Notes: generated by a model from the letters alone, not told the origin. 64,000 bases of DNA from Phycisphaerales bacterium (GCA_947459215.1 CANHCQ010000012.1:1-64000); one strand, 5' to 3'. Positions 44,644 through 55,649 are shown, counted from the stretch's first letter. Translations and numbers: made by a program.

Positions 44644-44772
44644 GTCGCCGAGCGACTTGTCGAGGTGGAGGATGGTGTGGAGGATGGTGTCGATGGGAAC
44701 GCTCTCGAAGCTTGCAAAGACGGGCGAGCGACGGTGATCGATAGCCCGTGATGTTCATTGATCGAGCGGGCT

Positions 44773-46527
<1,755 letters not shown>

Positions 46528-47088
46528 CGGTCTCTCCGAACGAGTTGGGGCGAATGTGTTTGGTAGTTACTCGGAAAATACGGCACAGCGGCAGCGATGC
46601 CGTGTAGGGGCGAGGGCAAGGGGCGTGCCAGAAGCTGCCACGGCGGATACCGGCTTCCACGCGGCACCGCGACCTCGCTCCCCTGCGATTGGGGGTTTGG
46701 CGGGGTGTGAAGTCGTGTTGGTGATTGATGCGACATTCGCGGTTGTCACAGCAATGGCCCGAGGCTTGGGCGTGCTGCCGAAGTGGCAGTGAGGAGCCGA
46801 CCGGTTCGAGTCCGAGGGCGGAGATCACGGCCCCAACCGACGCGCAGATGGGCGTGGGGCCATGAAACGCTCGGCGAGGTTCCGGATCGATGACGCCACG
46901 GAGATACAAAAGGACCGGCCGGAGGCCGGTCCCCCTGGCTCTGCACGCTGACCACGAACGGGCCGACCCAAGCCAGCGGCGAGCCTTCTACATAGCTTGA
47001 CAGGTGCTTGTGCGCGGAACACGTTGCGTCACTGCCCATGCCACGCGGCTCGTCAAGCAAACAGGGCTCAGGCTTCAGGCGTCTGCTC
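46528..47088. other. 561-bp gap upstream of groEL1
   Basis: It holds the presumed groEL1 promoter on the minus strand, though no clear -35/-10 pair or CIRCE element was identified. The only recognised feature is the palindrome at 46912-46932. Several short open frames on both strands have no support. Confidence 0.5.
46912..46932. repeat. REP-like palindrome GGACCGGCC-GGA-GGCCGGTCC
   Basis: A perfect 9-bp stem with a 3-nt loop. The same 8-bp core, GACCGGCC/GGCCGGTC, recurs at 49041-49059, 59687-59705 and 63341-63359 with different loops, so it is a dispersed family. Confidence 0.9.
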
Positions 47089-47622
47089 TCACGGCGCCTC
47101 GTACGTCAAACGCGCCTTCAATCGGGTCGGCAGCTTTGAAATCCGCGGCAGAGGAATCGCCACCCCGTTCCCGAGGTAAAGCGGTGCCTTCTTGTCAAAG
47201 AAGTGCTGAAAGAACACGATGCGGAGCGGCCCCTTCGCAGGCGGCGAGAAGCCAAGCTCGGACTTGCCGTCGCCAGTCCAGAACCGCTCGTCGTAGGGAA
47301 CTTGCTCGTTTCCATCGCGTTTCCCGGGCGGGACCTGCGCGATGTCGCCTGCATCGAAACCGCGGGGAAGTTGTTTTGAGTGGAGTTCGATCACCGCAAC
47401 GGACGCCAGTTGCTTCTTGCAAGCCGCAATCGACCTGGCGTTCGCCGTGCCGTACAGCGTCTTGGCGAGTGCTTTCACAGCTTTGATGGTGACCGGCCAC
47501 TTGTAGACGCCGATGACTTCAAACGGCGCGTCGTCAACTCTCGGCGAAGTTCGCTTCGGACGAACCGCTTTCGACGACGCTCGCTTGGACGACGCTTTCT
47601 TTGACGCGGCCTGATTTGCCAT
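47089..47622 (-). CDS. Unknown protein with Lys/Ser/Arg-rich N-terminus
   Basis: This is a 177-residue protein. ATG at 47622 opens MANQAASKKASSKRASSKAVRPKRTSP, a basic tail of about 28 residues of the kind found in DNA-binding or histone-like proteins. The rest (FEVIGVYKWPVTIKAVKALAKTLYG, then SVAVIELHSKQLPRGFDAGDI and LRIVFFQHFFDKKAPLYLG) is globular and unrecognised. It lies 29 bp beyond the sucB stop on the same strand, so it may be transcribed with the 2-oxoglutarate dehydrogenase genes, but a functional link is not evident. Confidence 0.65.
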   Translation of the reverse strand: MANQAASKKASSKRASSKAVRPKRTSPRVDDAPFEVIGVYKWPVTIKAVKALAKTLYGTANARSIAACKKQLASVAVIELHSKQLPRGFDAGDIAQVPPGKRDGNEQVPYDERFWTGDGKSELGFSPPAKGPLRIVFFQHFFDKKAPLYLGNGVAIPLPRISKLPTRLKARLTYEAP

Positions 47623-47651
47623 GCGGGTCAGTATACCCACTCGCACGCGGC

Positions 47652-48953
47652 TCACACCTCGAGCAACAGCCGCTGCGGGTCCTCGATGCACTGCTTGATG
47701 CGCGCCAGGAACTGCACGGCCTCCGCACCGTCGATGATGCGGTGGTCGTACGACAGCGCGAGGTACATCATCGGGCGGATGGCGATCTGGCCGCTGGCGG
47801 CGGGGTATTCGACCGGGCGGTTCTTGATCGCGTGCATGCCGAGGATGGCGGACTGGGGCGAGTTGAGGATCGGCGTGCTCATGAGGCTGCCGAAGACGCC
47901 GCCGTTGGTGATCGTGAACGTGCCGCCTTGCATCTCGTCGAGACCGAGCTTGCCGTCGCGGCCGCGGGTGGCGAGGTCCTTGATGCCGGCCTCGACCTGA
48001 GCGACGCTGCGGCTCTCGCAGTTGCGGAGCACGGGGACGACCAGGCCCTTGGGCGTGCTGACGGCGACCGCGATGTCGCACGAGCCGTGCTTCTCGATCA
48101 TGAGCGAGCCACCCTCTTCAACGATCGAGGCGTTGACGAGCGGGAAGGCTTTGAGCGCGGAGACGGCGGCCTTGACGAAGAAGCCCATGAACCCGAGGCC
48201 CACGCCGTGCTTCTTCTCGAAGTCTTCCTTGTAGGTCTTTCGGAGAGCCATCACCTCGCCCATGTCCACCTCGTTGAAGGTGGTGAGCATGGCGGCGGTG
48301 TGCTGAGCCTGGACCAGGCGCCGCGCGATGCGCTGGCGGATGGGCGTCATCTTCTCGCGAGTGGCGCCGGAAGGGGCCGGGCCGGCGGGAGCGGCGACGC
48401 GGGCGGCGCCGTTGCTCGACGAGGCGCTGGCGGGAACGCCCGAGTTGCGGGCCTGGACAAACGCGAGCACGTCCTGTTCGCGGATGCGGCCGCCGCCGCC
48501 GGTGGCGACGACGCGGGCGAGATCGACGTTGTGCTCCTCGGCGAGCTTCTTGGCGAGGGGCGTGGCATGGACTTCGGTGGCAGCGGCTGCGGGTGCGACC
48601 ACGGGAACAGTCGCGGGCTTGGGCGCAGACGGCGCTGGTGCCGGCTGCGCGGGCTTCGCGGCGGGCGCCGCAGCGGGCGCGGGCATCGGAGCCGACGCTG
48701 CGGGCTTGCTCGGCGCTGCACCGGCTTCGATCGCGCCGACGACCTGGCCGACGTTGACGGTGTCGCCCTCACCGGCCATGCGCTTCAGGACGCCGGCCTC
48801 GGGAGCGAGGATGGGCATGGTGACCTTGTCGGTCTCGAGGTCGAGCAGCTCCTCGTCGCGGTTGACGAAGTCGCCGTCCTTCTTGTGCCACTTGGAGAGG
48901 ACGCCGGTGGTGATCGACTCGGCGATGCTCGGGATGGTGATGTTGGTGGGCAT
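47652..48953 (-). CDS. sucB: Dihydrolipoyllysine-residue succinyltransferase (2-oxoglutarate dehydrogenase E2)
   Basis: This is a 433-residue E2 core of the 2-oxoglutarate dehydrogenase complex. The N-terminal lipoyl domain (about 1-76) has the lipoyl Lys in [17 protein letters not shown]. An Ala/Pro-rich linker follows, then the peripheral-subunit-binding domain with [33 protein letters not shown] (about 130-165). A second Ala/Pro linker precedes the catalytic domain (about 205-433), which has [31 protein letters not shown] and the active-site His/Asp in [14 protein letters not shown]. The ATG is at 48953. It is downstream of sucA with a 116-bp gap, the usual sucAB order. Confidence 0.96.
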   Translation of the reverse strand: MPTNITIPSIAESITTGVLSKWHKKDGDFVNRDEELLDLETDKVTMPILAPEAGVLKRMAGEGDTVNVGQVVGAIEAGAAPSKPAASAPMPAPAAAPAAKPAQPAPAPSAPKPATVPVVAPAAAATEVHATPLAKKLAEEHNVDLARVVATGGGGRIREQDVLAFVQARNSGVPASASSSNGAARVAAPAGPAPSGATREKMTPIRQRIARRLVQAQHTAAMLTTFNEVDMGEVMALRKTYKEDFEKKHGVGLGFMGFFVKAAVSALKAFPLVNASIVEEGGSLMIEKHGSCDIAVAVSTPKGLVVPVLRNCESRSVAQVEAGIKDLATRGRDGKLGLDEMQGGTFTITNGGVFGSLMSTPILNSPQSAILGMHAIKNRPVEYPAASGQIAIRPMMYLALSYDHRIIDGAEAVQFLARIKQCIEDPQRLLLEV

Positions 48954-49040
48954 AAGTGTGTAGGGTGCTCAGCGTGTTATCGGCTCAAGACGCGGGCGAA
49001 TGTTGCAGAAGCGAGGGCATTGGGCATCAGGCATCCGTGG

Positions 49041-49059
49041 GACCGGCCTACGGCCGGTC
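49041..49059. repeat. REP-like palindrome between sucA and sucB
   Basis: GACCGGCC-TAC-GGCCGGTC lies in the 116-bp gap between sucA and sucB. It has the same core as at 46912, 59687 and 63341. Confidence 0.9.
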
Positions 49060-49069
49060 ATCCGTCGAG

Positions 49070-52000
49070 TTATCGCTTTCCCGAAACGGCCTTCGCGGCG
49101 GGCTTGGCTTCAGGTTTGGCTTCAGGTTTGGCTTCGGGCTTGGGCTCGGCCTTTGGTGCGTCCTTGGCATCCTTCTTGGGCGGGGCTTTCCCCACCGCCT
49201 CCTCAAGGATGTCTTCCTGCTCGTGCTTGTGCACGTGCTTGCTGCCCACCGCCGGGCTCGCGCTCGCGGGGCGGCCGATATAGGGGAGGTCGAAGCCGAG
49301 CGTGGCCTGCACCGCGTCGCGCACGAACAGGTACGCGCCCATGTTCCGCGGCTCTTCCTGCACCCAGACACGCTTGGCGGTCTTGGGATAGGAGTCGAGC
49401 ACGCCCTTGAGAGCGGCGGCATTGAGCGGATAGAACTGCTCCAGTCGCACGATCGCGGTGTCGTTCTTCGCCAGCTCGTCACGCCGCTCGGCAAGTTCCC
49501 AGTACAACTTGCCCGAGCACAGAAGCACGTTCTTGACGCCCTTCTTGTCAAGCAACTTGCCCTGGTTGGAGGTCGAGCCGTCGCTCTTCACACCAACCGT
49601 GGGCGCGAATCGCGGGTCGTCGATCACTTCCTGGAAGCGGCCGTTGATCAGCTCCTCGACGCGGCTGGTCTCCTTGCGGAGCAGGCTCTTGGGCGTCATC
49701 ACGATCAGCGGTTTGCGGAAGTTCCGGCGCACCTGACGACGCAGGGCGTGGAAGATCTGTGCACCCGTGCTCGGGTTGATCACCTGCATGTTGTCGTCGG
49801 CGCACGACTGGAGGAATCGCTCCAGGCGGCCCGAGGAGTGCTCGGGACCCGCGCCCTCGTAGCCGTGCGGCAGGAGCAGCACCAGGCCCGACCAGCGGTC
49901 CCACTTCTGTTCGCTGCAACACAGATACTGATCGATGATGACCTGAGCGCCGTTCACGAAGTCGCCGAACTGGCCTTCCCAGCAGACCAGCATGTTGGGG
50001 TCGGCGAGCGAGTAGCCGTAGTCAAAGCCCATGACGCTGACTTCCGACAGCGGGCTGTCGTAGACGCACAGCTTGGCCTGACGGGGCTTGCCGTCGGGGC
50101 CGGGCGTGCCGATCTCCTTGCCCTTGCCCGGCTCGCCGATCTCACGGATGTTGTTGAGGGGCGTATAGGGCTGGCCGGTGGTGGCGTCGCGCAGCACGGC
50201 GTGGCGCTGCGTAAACGTGCCGCGGCGGCAATCCTGACCGGAGAGTCGCACCGGGTGACCTTCGAGCAGCAACGTGCCGAAGGCCAGGATCTCTGAGTCC
50301 GCGTACGAGATCACGCCCTTGGTGGGCAGGTTCGCGCGGCCTTCCAGCAGCGACTTCAGCTTGGGGTTGACGTTGAACCCTTCGGGCACGCGGCCGAGCG
50401 CGGCACAAACCTCTTCGAGCAGGTCTTTGCTCACGCCGGTCTTCACTGGGTCGTGTGAGTAGTCCGCGCCCATGCCCTTCCAGCGGGCCGAGCCGGCGTC
50501 GATCGTCGGGTCGTGGGCCTTGCGTTTCGCCGCGGCCTGGGCCGCGTCGAGCTCGGATTCGAGTTTCGCCGAAAGTGCCTTGAAGTCCTCGTCGCTCACG
50601 ACGCCTTCGGCCTGCATCTCTTCGGCGTACGCGGTGAGGATGCTCTTCTTGGCTTTGATCAGAGCCGCGAGCGTCGGCTGGGTGAAGCTCTGCTCGTCCT
50701 GCTCGTTGTGACCGTACTTGCGATAGCAGACCAGATCGATGAAGACGTCCTTGCGGAACACTTGGCGGTACTCGATCGCAAGTTCGGCGACCGTGAGCAA
50801 CGCATCGGGGTCCTCGGCGTTCACATGGAACACGGGAGCATCGATCATCTTGGCGACGTCGGTGCAGTAGCGGCTCGAGCGCGAGTCCTCGGGGATCGTG
50901 GTGAACCCGATGAGATTGTTGATGACGATGTGCACCGTGCCGCCGGTGGTATAGCCCTCAAGCTGGCTGAAGTTCAGGCACTCGGCGACCATGCCCTGTC
51001 CGGCGACGGCGGCGTCGCCGTGGATCAGGAGCGGGATCACACGCCGACGCTCGGTGTCGCCGCGGAGGCGCTGCTTGGCGCGGGTGCGGCCCTCGACGAC
51101 GGGATCGACGCTCTCAAGGTGGCTGGGATTGCTGGCCATCGCGAGATGGAGACTGCGACCGTTGCGGAACTTCCGCTCGCCGCTGTAGCCGCGGTGGTAC
51201 TTCACGTCGCCGCCGCCGTCCGCAAAGCCCTCATCCCAGTTGTCCTCAAACTCGGTGAAGATCTGCTGGTAGGTCTTCCCCATGATGGTGTTGAGGACGT
51301 TGAGGCGGCCGCGGTGGGCCATGCCGATCACGACTTCTTCAACACCAACAGTCGTGGCGTGCTCGAGCAGGCGGTCGAGCATGGGGATGAGCGACTCGGC
51401 GCCCTCGAGGCTGAAGCGCTTGTCGGTCGGGTAGCGTTTCTGAATGAAGCGCTCGAAGCCCTCGGACTTGCTGAGCAGGTCGAGGATGCGGAGCTTCTCG
51501 TCCTTGGCGGGCTCTCGCGTGCCTTGGTTCGCTTCAAACTTCTGCAGGAACCACTCGCGCTCACGCGCGTCGTGGATGTGCAGGAACTCCGCACCGACGG
51601 TGCGGCAATAGGTCTTCTCGAGGTGATCGACGAGTTCGCCGAGCGTCGTCTGCGAACCTTGGACACCGGTCAGCGAGATGTCCACGTGCTGGGCTCGATC
51701 GGCGTCCGAGAGGCCGTGGAACGAGAGCGAGAGTGACTCCGGTCGCTGCGGCGGGCGACCGAAGGGATCGAGGTTGGCCCCAAGGTGGCCGAGTTTGCGA
51801 TACGCCGAGACCAGTGCATCGACCGCGGCCTGGAAGCGCGACGCCTCGCCGGTCATGGGGACGCGCGAGCCCTGGCTGATGACCATGGAGCCCGAGGCGG
51901 GGGCCGCAACGGCACCCAGACCCTGGCCGCCGGCAAGGTCGAAGCCCATGAAGAAGGACCTCAAGTCCGCCGGGACCGAGTTGGGATCGGCCTTGTACTG

Positions 52001-52114
52001 CTGGTACTGGGCGTCGAGGTACTCGCCTTGCCAGCCGTTCAGCGAGGACGCATCGGGCGAAAGCAGGAGCGAACGGGGTGAACAGTGCGGTTGATGGTGG
52101 CCTGTGGCGCTCAT
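49070..52114 (-). CDS. sucA: 2-Oxoglutarate dehydrogenase E1 component
   Basis: This is a 1,014-residue thiamine-diphosphate enzyme of the TCA cycle. The ATG at 52114 (MSATGHHQPHCSPRSLLLSPDASSLNGWQGEYLDAQYQQYKADPNSV) is preferred over the longer frame to 52468, which has no family text. Landmarks are EFLHIHDAREREWFLQKFE, EEVVIGMAHRGRLNVLNTIMGK and IHGDAAVAGQGMVAECLNFSQLEGYTTGGTVH (diphosphate and magnesium site). Further on are DVFIDLVCYRKYGHNEQDEQSFTQP, HEDKS-like VLPHGYEGAGPEHSSGRLERFLQ, and the C-terminal FVRDAVQATLGFDLPYIGRP. The last 70 residues are a Lys/Ala/Pro/Glu tail with repeats of KPEAKPEA. A downstream sucB completes the pair. Confidence 0.97.
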   Translation of the reverse strand: MSATGHHQPHCSPRSLLLSPDASSLNGWQGEYLDAQYQQYKADPNSVPADLRSFFMGFDLAGGQGLGAVAAPASGSMVISQGSRVPMTGEASRFQAAVDALVSAYRKLGHLGANLDPFGRPPQRPESLSLSFHGLSDADRAQHVDISLTGVQGSQTTLGELVDHLEKTYCRTVGAEFLHIHDAREREWFLQKFEANQGTREPAKDEKLRILDLLSKSEGFERFIQKRYPTDKRFSLEGAESLIPMLDRLLEHATTVGVEEVVIGMAHRGRLNVLNTIMGKTYQQIFTEFEDNWDEGFADGGGDVKYHRGYSGERKFRNGRSLHLAMASNPSHLESVDPVVEGRTRAKQRLRGDTERRRVIPLLIHGDAAVAGQGMVAECLNFSQLEGYTTGGTVHIVINNLIGFTTIPEDSRSSRYCTDVAKMIDAPVFHVNAEDPDALLTVAELAIEYRQVFRKDVFIDLVCYRKYGHNEQDEQSFTQPTLAALIKAKKSILTAYAEEMQAEGVVSDEDFKALSAKLESELDAAQAAAKRKAHDPTIDAGSARWKGMGADYSHDPVKTGVSKDLLEEVCAALGRVPEGFNVNPKLKSLLEGRANLPTKGVISYADSEILAFGTLLLEGHPVRLSGQDCRRGTFTQRHAVLRDATTGQPYTPLNNIREIGEPGKGKEIGTPGPDGKPRQAKLCVYDSPLSEVSVMGFDYGYSLADPNMLVCWEGQFGDFVNGAQVIIDQYLCCSEQKWDRWSGLVLLLPHGYEGAGPEHSSGRLERFLQSCADDNMQVINPSTGAQIFHALRRQVRRNFRKPLIVMTPKSLLRKETSRVEELINGRFQEVIDDPRFAPTVGVKSDGSTSNQGKLLDKKGVKNVLLCSGKLYWELAERRDELAKNDTAIVRLEQFYPLNAAALKGVLDSYPKTAKRVWVQEEPRNMGAYLFVRDAVQATLGFDLPYIGRPASASPAVGSKHVHKHEQEDILEEAVGKAPPKKDAKDAPKAEPKPEAKPEAKPEAKPAAKAVSGKR

Positions 52115-52627
52115 CGCGACACCTTGTGTGCGTGGAAGTGACGAAAGAACCCGCGGCCAAGCCGCGTCGCGCCCGGACCCGAACATTCCCTTGATCGGGT
52201 GCCGCCGGAAGCGGGCGAATGGTAGGAGGAGCGCGGGGAGGTGTGAGGCCAGCGTGGTGCGTGCAGTCGGCCTTGCTTCGCGCGTCGGAAGCCGCCAGGG
52301 CAACTCCCTCGGGCCCCGCGGGAGCAACAGGGTTTTGCAACGATGGCTCGGGTGCGTAACGAGGCTCGTACGCGGGCTCGTACAGCGGGCTCGCACGTTG
52401 GGCACGCACGGCCGGCACACCAACGACCGCGGGGGCGTTCCCTGCGGCAAGGCCCCAACCCCGCGCATGCGGGGTTGGGGGCTTTCGAACGTCCATATGA
52501 ACGATGCCCGTCACCCGAAGCGCGCCGGGGTTGGCCGGGGGCCTTTGTAAGGCCCCCACCCCGTGTGCGGGGGGGGTGGGGCCTTCGCTTTGCAACTGTG
52601 TTCCGCCGATCGCTTTCTCGCGTCTTC
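52115..52627. other. 513-bp gap with overlapping hairpins
   Basis: It precedes sucA on the minus strand. It contains CCCCAACCCCGC-GCAT-GCGGGGTTGGGG at 52453-52480, GGGGGCCTT-TGT-AAGGCCCCC at 52537-52557 and a further CCCCACCCC/GGGGTGGGG pairing at about 52553-52583. No credible gene is seen. Confidence 0.6.
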
Positions 52628-53065
52628 TTACACCCACACCTGCACGATCAGGTTGGGTTCCCTGAGTTTGCCGGTCCATTCGCCGACCGTGGCGGTCGAG
52701 AACTTCACTTCGTGGTCGGGATGGGCGTCGAGCCACTCGTTGATCTGCTTGTCAAGGAACTCCAGCGATTCACCCGTGAGCTTGGCGTGGAAGCTCTTGA
52801 CGTGCGTGGCGCCGACGCCGGTCTTGTTGGTCTGACGCTTCCACGAGTCCTCGGTGCGGCCGATCGAATTGGACTTCTCGAACGCTTGGATCTTCGGCTT
52901 CACTTCGGGCCCATCGGGTGGATGCACGGGCGCGGGGACACCGGGCGAAGACCCCGGCGCCGGCTGCATCCCTTGGCCGGGGCGAAAAACGTTGGTGTTC
53001 TGTCCGATCGGAGGCAGACCCTCGGGCGCCCGCTGCGGCCCGGCGAAAATTCTTCCACGGTCCAT
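52628..53065 (-). CDS. Unknown protein (Pro-rich N-terminus)
   Basis: This is a 145-residue protein from ATG 53065. The first 60 residues are Pro/Gly-rich and low complexity (MDRGRIFAGPQRAPEGLPP, QPAPGSSPGVPAPVHPPDGP). The rest is a globular domain with FHAKLTGESLEFLDKQINEWLDAHPDHEVKFSTATVGEWTGK. I do not recognise it; the end, NLIVQVWV, is probably a beta strand. It is separated from the next minus-strand gene by about 65 bp and may be co-transcribed with the phosphatase genes. Confidence 0.65.
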   Translation of the reverse strand: MDRGRIFAGPQRAPEGLPPIGQNTNVFRPGQGMQPAPGSSPGVPAPVHPPDGPEVKPKIQAFEKSNSIGRTEDSWKRQTNKTGVGATHVKSFHAKLTGESLEFLDKQINEWLDAHPDHEVKFSTATVGEWTGKLREPNLIVQVWV

Positions 53066-53122
53066 GGCAAACCCCTGAGTAAAGCTTCGGCGTCACCGCG
53101 GCACGCCCGCGCTCTTCGCCGG

Positions 53123-53542
53123 TCACTCCAGCCTACCACGCCCATCGAACCGCCACAAGCCGCGGGAATCGAGGCCGGCGGTCCAGTGTGCAACCGAGCG
53201 GGACGGGCTGGGGGAAGCGGGGTTTGACGAAACGTCGAACGCCAGAGAGGCGGGCGATTCGACGAACCCGTGGAGCAGGAGCGTGGCGACGCGCCGCACC
53301 GTGCCGCGGTTGCTTGAGACCGGTCCTTCGTACTCGAGATAGACGCGGCGGTGATCGGGAAGCCGCTCGGCCTCGAACGCCGCGGCAACGCCGTCGCCAA
53401 GCAGGAGCGTCACTGGCACGGGCGCTCGAAACGTGACCAACGGCCCGTCGTCGCGCTCCAGCAGCAGGTCGATGTGTGCCGCACCATGCCCCTCGTGCAG
53501 AAGCAGAACCGCCCGGCGCGATTGCGGGCTCAACGGGGCCAC
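53123..53542 (-). CDS. LigD 3'-phosphoesterase-like (DNA polymerase ligase N-terminal-like) protein
   Basis: This is a 139-residue protein starting with GTG 53542. The start RRAVLLLHEGHGAAHIDLLLERDDGPLVTFRAP resembles the phosphoesterase (PE) domain of bacterial LigD (HxxxxxHYDLMLE.g.LxTWxLP). It is followed by DHRRVYLEYEGPVSSNRGTVRRV, which matches the YxDYEGPVSxxRGxVxRx block of stand-alone members. The family is linked to 3'-end cleaning in DNA repair, but many small members are untested. It is 3 bp downstream of the phosphatase gene, so the two are probably one transcript. Confidence 0.7.
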   Translation of the reverse strand: MAPLSPQSRRAVLLLHEGHGAAHIDLLLERDDGPLVTFRAPVPVTLLLGDGVAAAFEAERLPDHRRVYLEYEGPVSSNRGTVRRVATLLLHGFVESPASLAFDVSSNPASPSPSRSVAHWTAGLDSRGLWRFDGRGRLE

Positions 53543-53545
53543 GGC

Positions 53546-54055
53546 CTAGCGCTGCTCCGCCAGCGCGTGCTCCAGAAACCCGGAGCACGCCGCGTGCAGC
53601 ATGTCGTACACCTGGTCGAAACCTTCGGGTCCGCCGTAGTACGGATCGGGCACCACGAGCCGATGATCGGGCTCGCCCGTCAGCGTCGGGTCGAACGATC
53701 GCATGAGGAAGACGCGATCGGCTGGCGCACCGGCGTGCAGCATGGCGTCTCGGTTGTCGGTATCCATCGCGAGAAGGTAGCGGAACCGCACGAAGTCGAT
53801 CGCGGGTGCGAGGCGTCGTGCCGTGTGGGGCGTCTGGATGCCGCGGCTCATTGCCACCGCCGTCGAGCGCGGGTCCGCGCCCTTGCCCACGTGCCAGTGA
53901 CCGGTGCCGCAGGAGTCGATCTCGAAGCGCTCGCGGACGCTCCGGCGTTCCGCCAGGTCGGTGAAGATCCACTTGGCCAGCGGGCTGCGGCAGATATTGC
54001 CCAGGCACACGAACAGCACGCCGATCGGTTCGCCGTTGTGAGTGGAGCCGCTCAC
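53546..54055 (-). CDS. Low-molecular-weight protein tyrosine phosphatase
   Basis: This is a 169-residue phosphatase. It starts with GTG 54055, overlapping the upstream stop as GTGA. The active-site loop VLFVCLGNICRSPLAKWIF gives Cys-x5-Arg (C-L-G-N-I-C-R). The general acid is Asp in VPDPYYGGPEGFDQVYDM. Bacterial members dephosphorylate tyrosine kinases or small phosphoesters, often tied to envelope polysaccharide control. Here the neighbours are a PE-like protein and unknown proteins, which does not point to one pathway. Length is family-typical. Confidence 0.94.
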   Translation of the reverse strand: MSGSTHNGEPIGVLFVCLGNICRSPLAKWIFTDLAERRSVRERFEIDSCGTGHWHVGKGADPRSTAVAMSRGIQTPHTARRLAPAIDFVRFRYLLAMDTDNRDAMLHAGAPADRVFLMRSFDPTLTGEPDHRLVVPDPYYGGPEGFDQVYDMLHAACSGFLEHALAEQR

Positions 54056-54966
54056 GCGATCACCGCCTGGGTCCGCGCGTCGCCAGACGGCTCAGCGTGC
54101 GACGTCGCGCCTCGCGTCCCGCCGCGGAGCGCGGCATCCAGCGACCGCGCGATGTGCACCGGCAGACGCGACTCGGCGAGCGACACGTTCACGCAGGCGA
54201 ACTGCGATACGTCGTCCACGAGCGAGCTGGCGATCACCGCGTGGACGCCAAGCGTCGCACAGCAGCGCATCATCCAGCGTTGCCCCGCGGCGGCAGATGC
54301 GGTCGCCAAGGGCGACTCGGCGACGTCGATCACCGCGGCGTCCAGTCCCGGCACCAGCGACCAGACCGGCACGTTCGTCGTCAAGAGCCGCACCCCGATC
54401 CCGGTGCTGCGCACGATCTCCTTCGCCCGCGCGAGGTCTGGCGCCTCCCGCGGGACAAGGGCCGTGACGCGATGCCCGACGATCGCCAAGATCTGGCAGA
54501 CCCGTACAAAGTCGCTGGCGCTGCAGGCATCACCCGGGTCGCACGCCAACGCGATCAGCACCTCGTCGCCGCAGCACAACGACTCCCGCACCGACGCCCG
54601 CGACACGTTTGCGACGCCGACGCGCTCCGCGGGCCCGACGCCGATGACCCGGCGCAGCGGCAGCGAACGCCGCCCCGCACAGGCCCGCGTCGCGGCGTCC
54701 AGTAATTGGGCGCTTGAGAAGACCAGTTCGTCGAACGAATCCAGGCACGCTCGGAGCGAGCGAGATGCGGCCGACGCCGGCAACGGCCACACGCGACGCA
54801 GCGCCGCCGGACCGAACACAGCGCCGGTGCGCACACCCAGAATCTCCGCACGCCGCTCGCTCGCTTCGTCGGCGATCAGCACGATGTGATCGCCTGCACC
54901 GGCCTGATCGACCGCGGCGCGGATCCCCGCGTCGCCCTCGCGAGCGTCGACGACGAAGGCTCTCAT
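54052..54966 (-). CDS. Unknown protein, possibly glycosyltransferase-fold
   Basis: This is a 304-residue soluble protein, Ala/Arg-rich, starting at ATG 54966 (MRAFVVDAREGDAGIRAAVDQA). ATGA overlaps link it to both neighbours. It has alpha/beta character, with HRVTALVPREAPDLARAKEIVRSTGIGVRLLT and LVPGLDAAVIDVAESPLATASAAAGQRWMMRCCATLGVHAVIA, reminiscent of the C-half of a GT-B glycosyltransferase, but without the usual Gly-rich donor loop. I would not assign a function. It lies between the lipoproteins and the phosphatase in a tight operon. Confidence 0.6.
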   Translation of the reverse strand: MRAFVVDAREGDAGIRAAVDQAGAGDHIVLIADEASERRAEILGVRTGAVFGPAALRRVWPLPASAASRSLRACLDSFDELVFSSAQLLDAATRACAGRRSLPLRRVIGVGPAERVGVANVSRASVRESLCCGDEVLIALACDPGDACSASDFVRVCQILAIVGHRVTALVPREAPDLARAKEIVRSTGIGVRLLTTNVPVWSLVPGLDAAVIDVAESPLATASAAAGQRWMMRCCATLGVHAVIASSLVDDVSQFACVNVSLAESRLPVHIARSLDAALRGGTRGATSHAEPSGDARTQAVIA

Positions 54967-55649
54967 TGCGGCTTCCGGCCGGGCTGCCGGACCTCATGCT
55001 CGTAGAACAACTGCGCCACCGCGAGCCCAACCTCGCGGGCCAGCTCGTTCTCGGCCTGCACCACGCCCGCCGAACTGGTCGGAATGTCTCTGGCCTTCTC
55101 AAAGAGCGTCACGTTCAACGGCGCGCCCTTCTCCAGCGAATCCGGTGGCCACAGACGCTTGTCTTCCTTCGCGTCGATGACCTTGACACGGACCGCGCTC
55201 AGCGGCGAATAGGTCACGCCGTCGGGCGAGAGCGTGAACGCATCGAGGATCACGTGGATCACCACATCGGCCTTGGTCGCACGCCCGATGTCCGTCACCG
55301 ACATCGGCTCGCCGTCACGGTCCCGCGTCGCGGCGATGATCGCAGCACGCCCGTCGAGCATGTCGTCGACGAGCTTCTCACGCTGGATGTTCTCGGTCGC
55401 GCTGGCGGCGATCTCGTTGCGGAGGTTGCGCCGCTTGGTCACGCTGTTCTGGTCATCCACGAAGACGATGGTGGTGCGCTTGCGATCAAGCACGAACACC
55501 GCTTCGCGCTTCTCCGGGCCGTGCACGAAGTAAAACGCGGGGCCGAGGATGTTGCACCCGCCCGTCGACAGGGCGAGCAGCACGCCGGCCAGCAGGCCCG
55601 TGCGCCAGAGTGCGGCTATTCCCAGACGTTGCCATGCGTAGTTCGTCAT
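54963..55649 (-). CDS. Putative lipoprotein, CsgG/LpoB-like layout
   Basis: This is a 228-residue exported protein from ATG 55649. The signal peptide ends LSTGGC (Cys at about residue 32). The mature part has FYFVHGPEKREAVFVLDRKRTTIVFVDDQNSVTKRRNLRNEIAASATENIQREK, SVTDIGRATKADVVIHVILDAFTLSPDG and VRVKVIDAKEDKRLWPP. That is a Rossmann-like/anti-CodY-like layout seen in outer-membrane lipoproteins that bind nucleotides or peptidoglycan factors. I see no exact family. The next lipoprotein (55717) shares the same style (IIFVEITEF, VVPPAMIVQFMYD), so the two may be related. Confidence 0.65.
   Translation of the reverse strand: MTNYAWQRLGIAALWRTGLLAGVLLALSTGGCNILGPAFYFVHGPEKREAVFVLDRKRTTIVFVDDQNSVTKRRNLRNEIAASATENIQREKLVDDMLDGRAAIIAATRDRDGEPMSVTDIGRATKADVVIHVILDAFTLSPDGVTYSPLSAVRVKVIDAKEDKRLWPPDSLEKGAPLNVTLFEKARDIPTSSAGVVQAENELAREVGLAVAQLFYEHEVRQPGRKPQ

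Noticed and set aside
46806..46822. tRNA T-loop-like GGTTCGAGTCC
   Set aside because: No acceptor stem, D arm or anticodon arm can be drawn around it.
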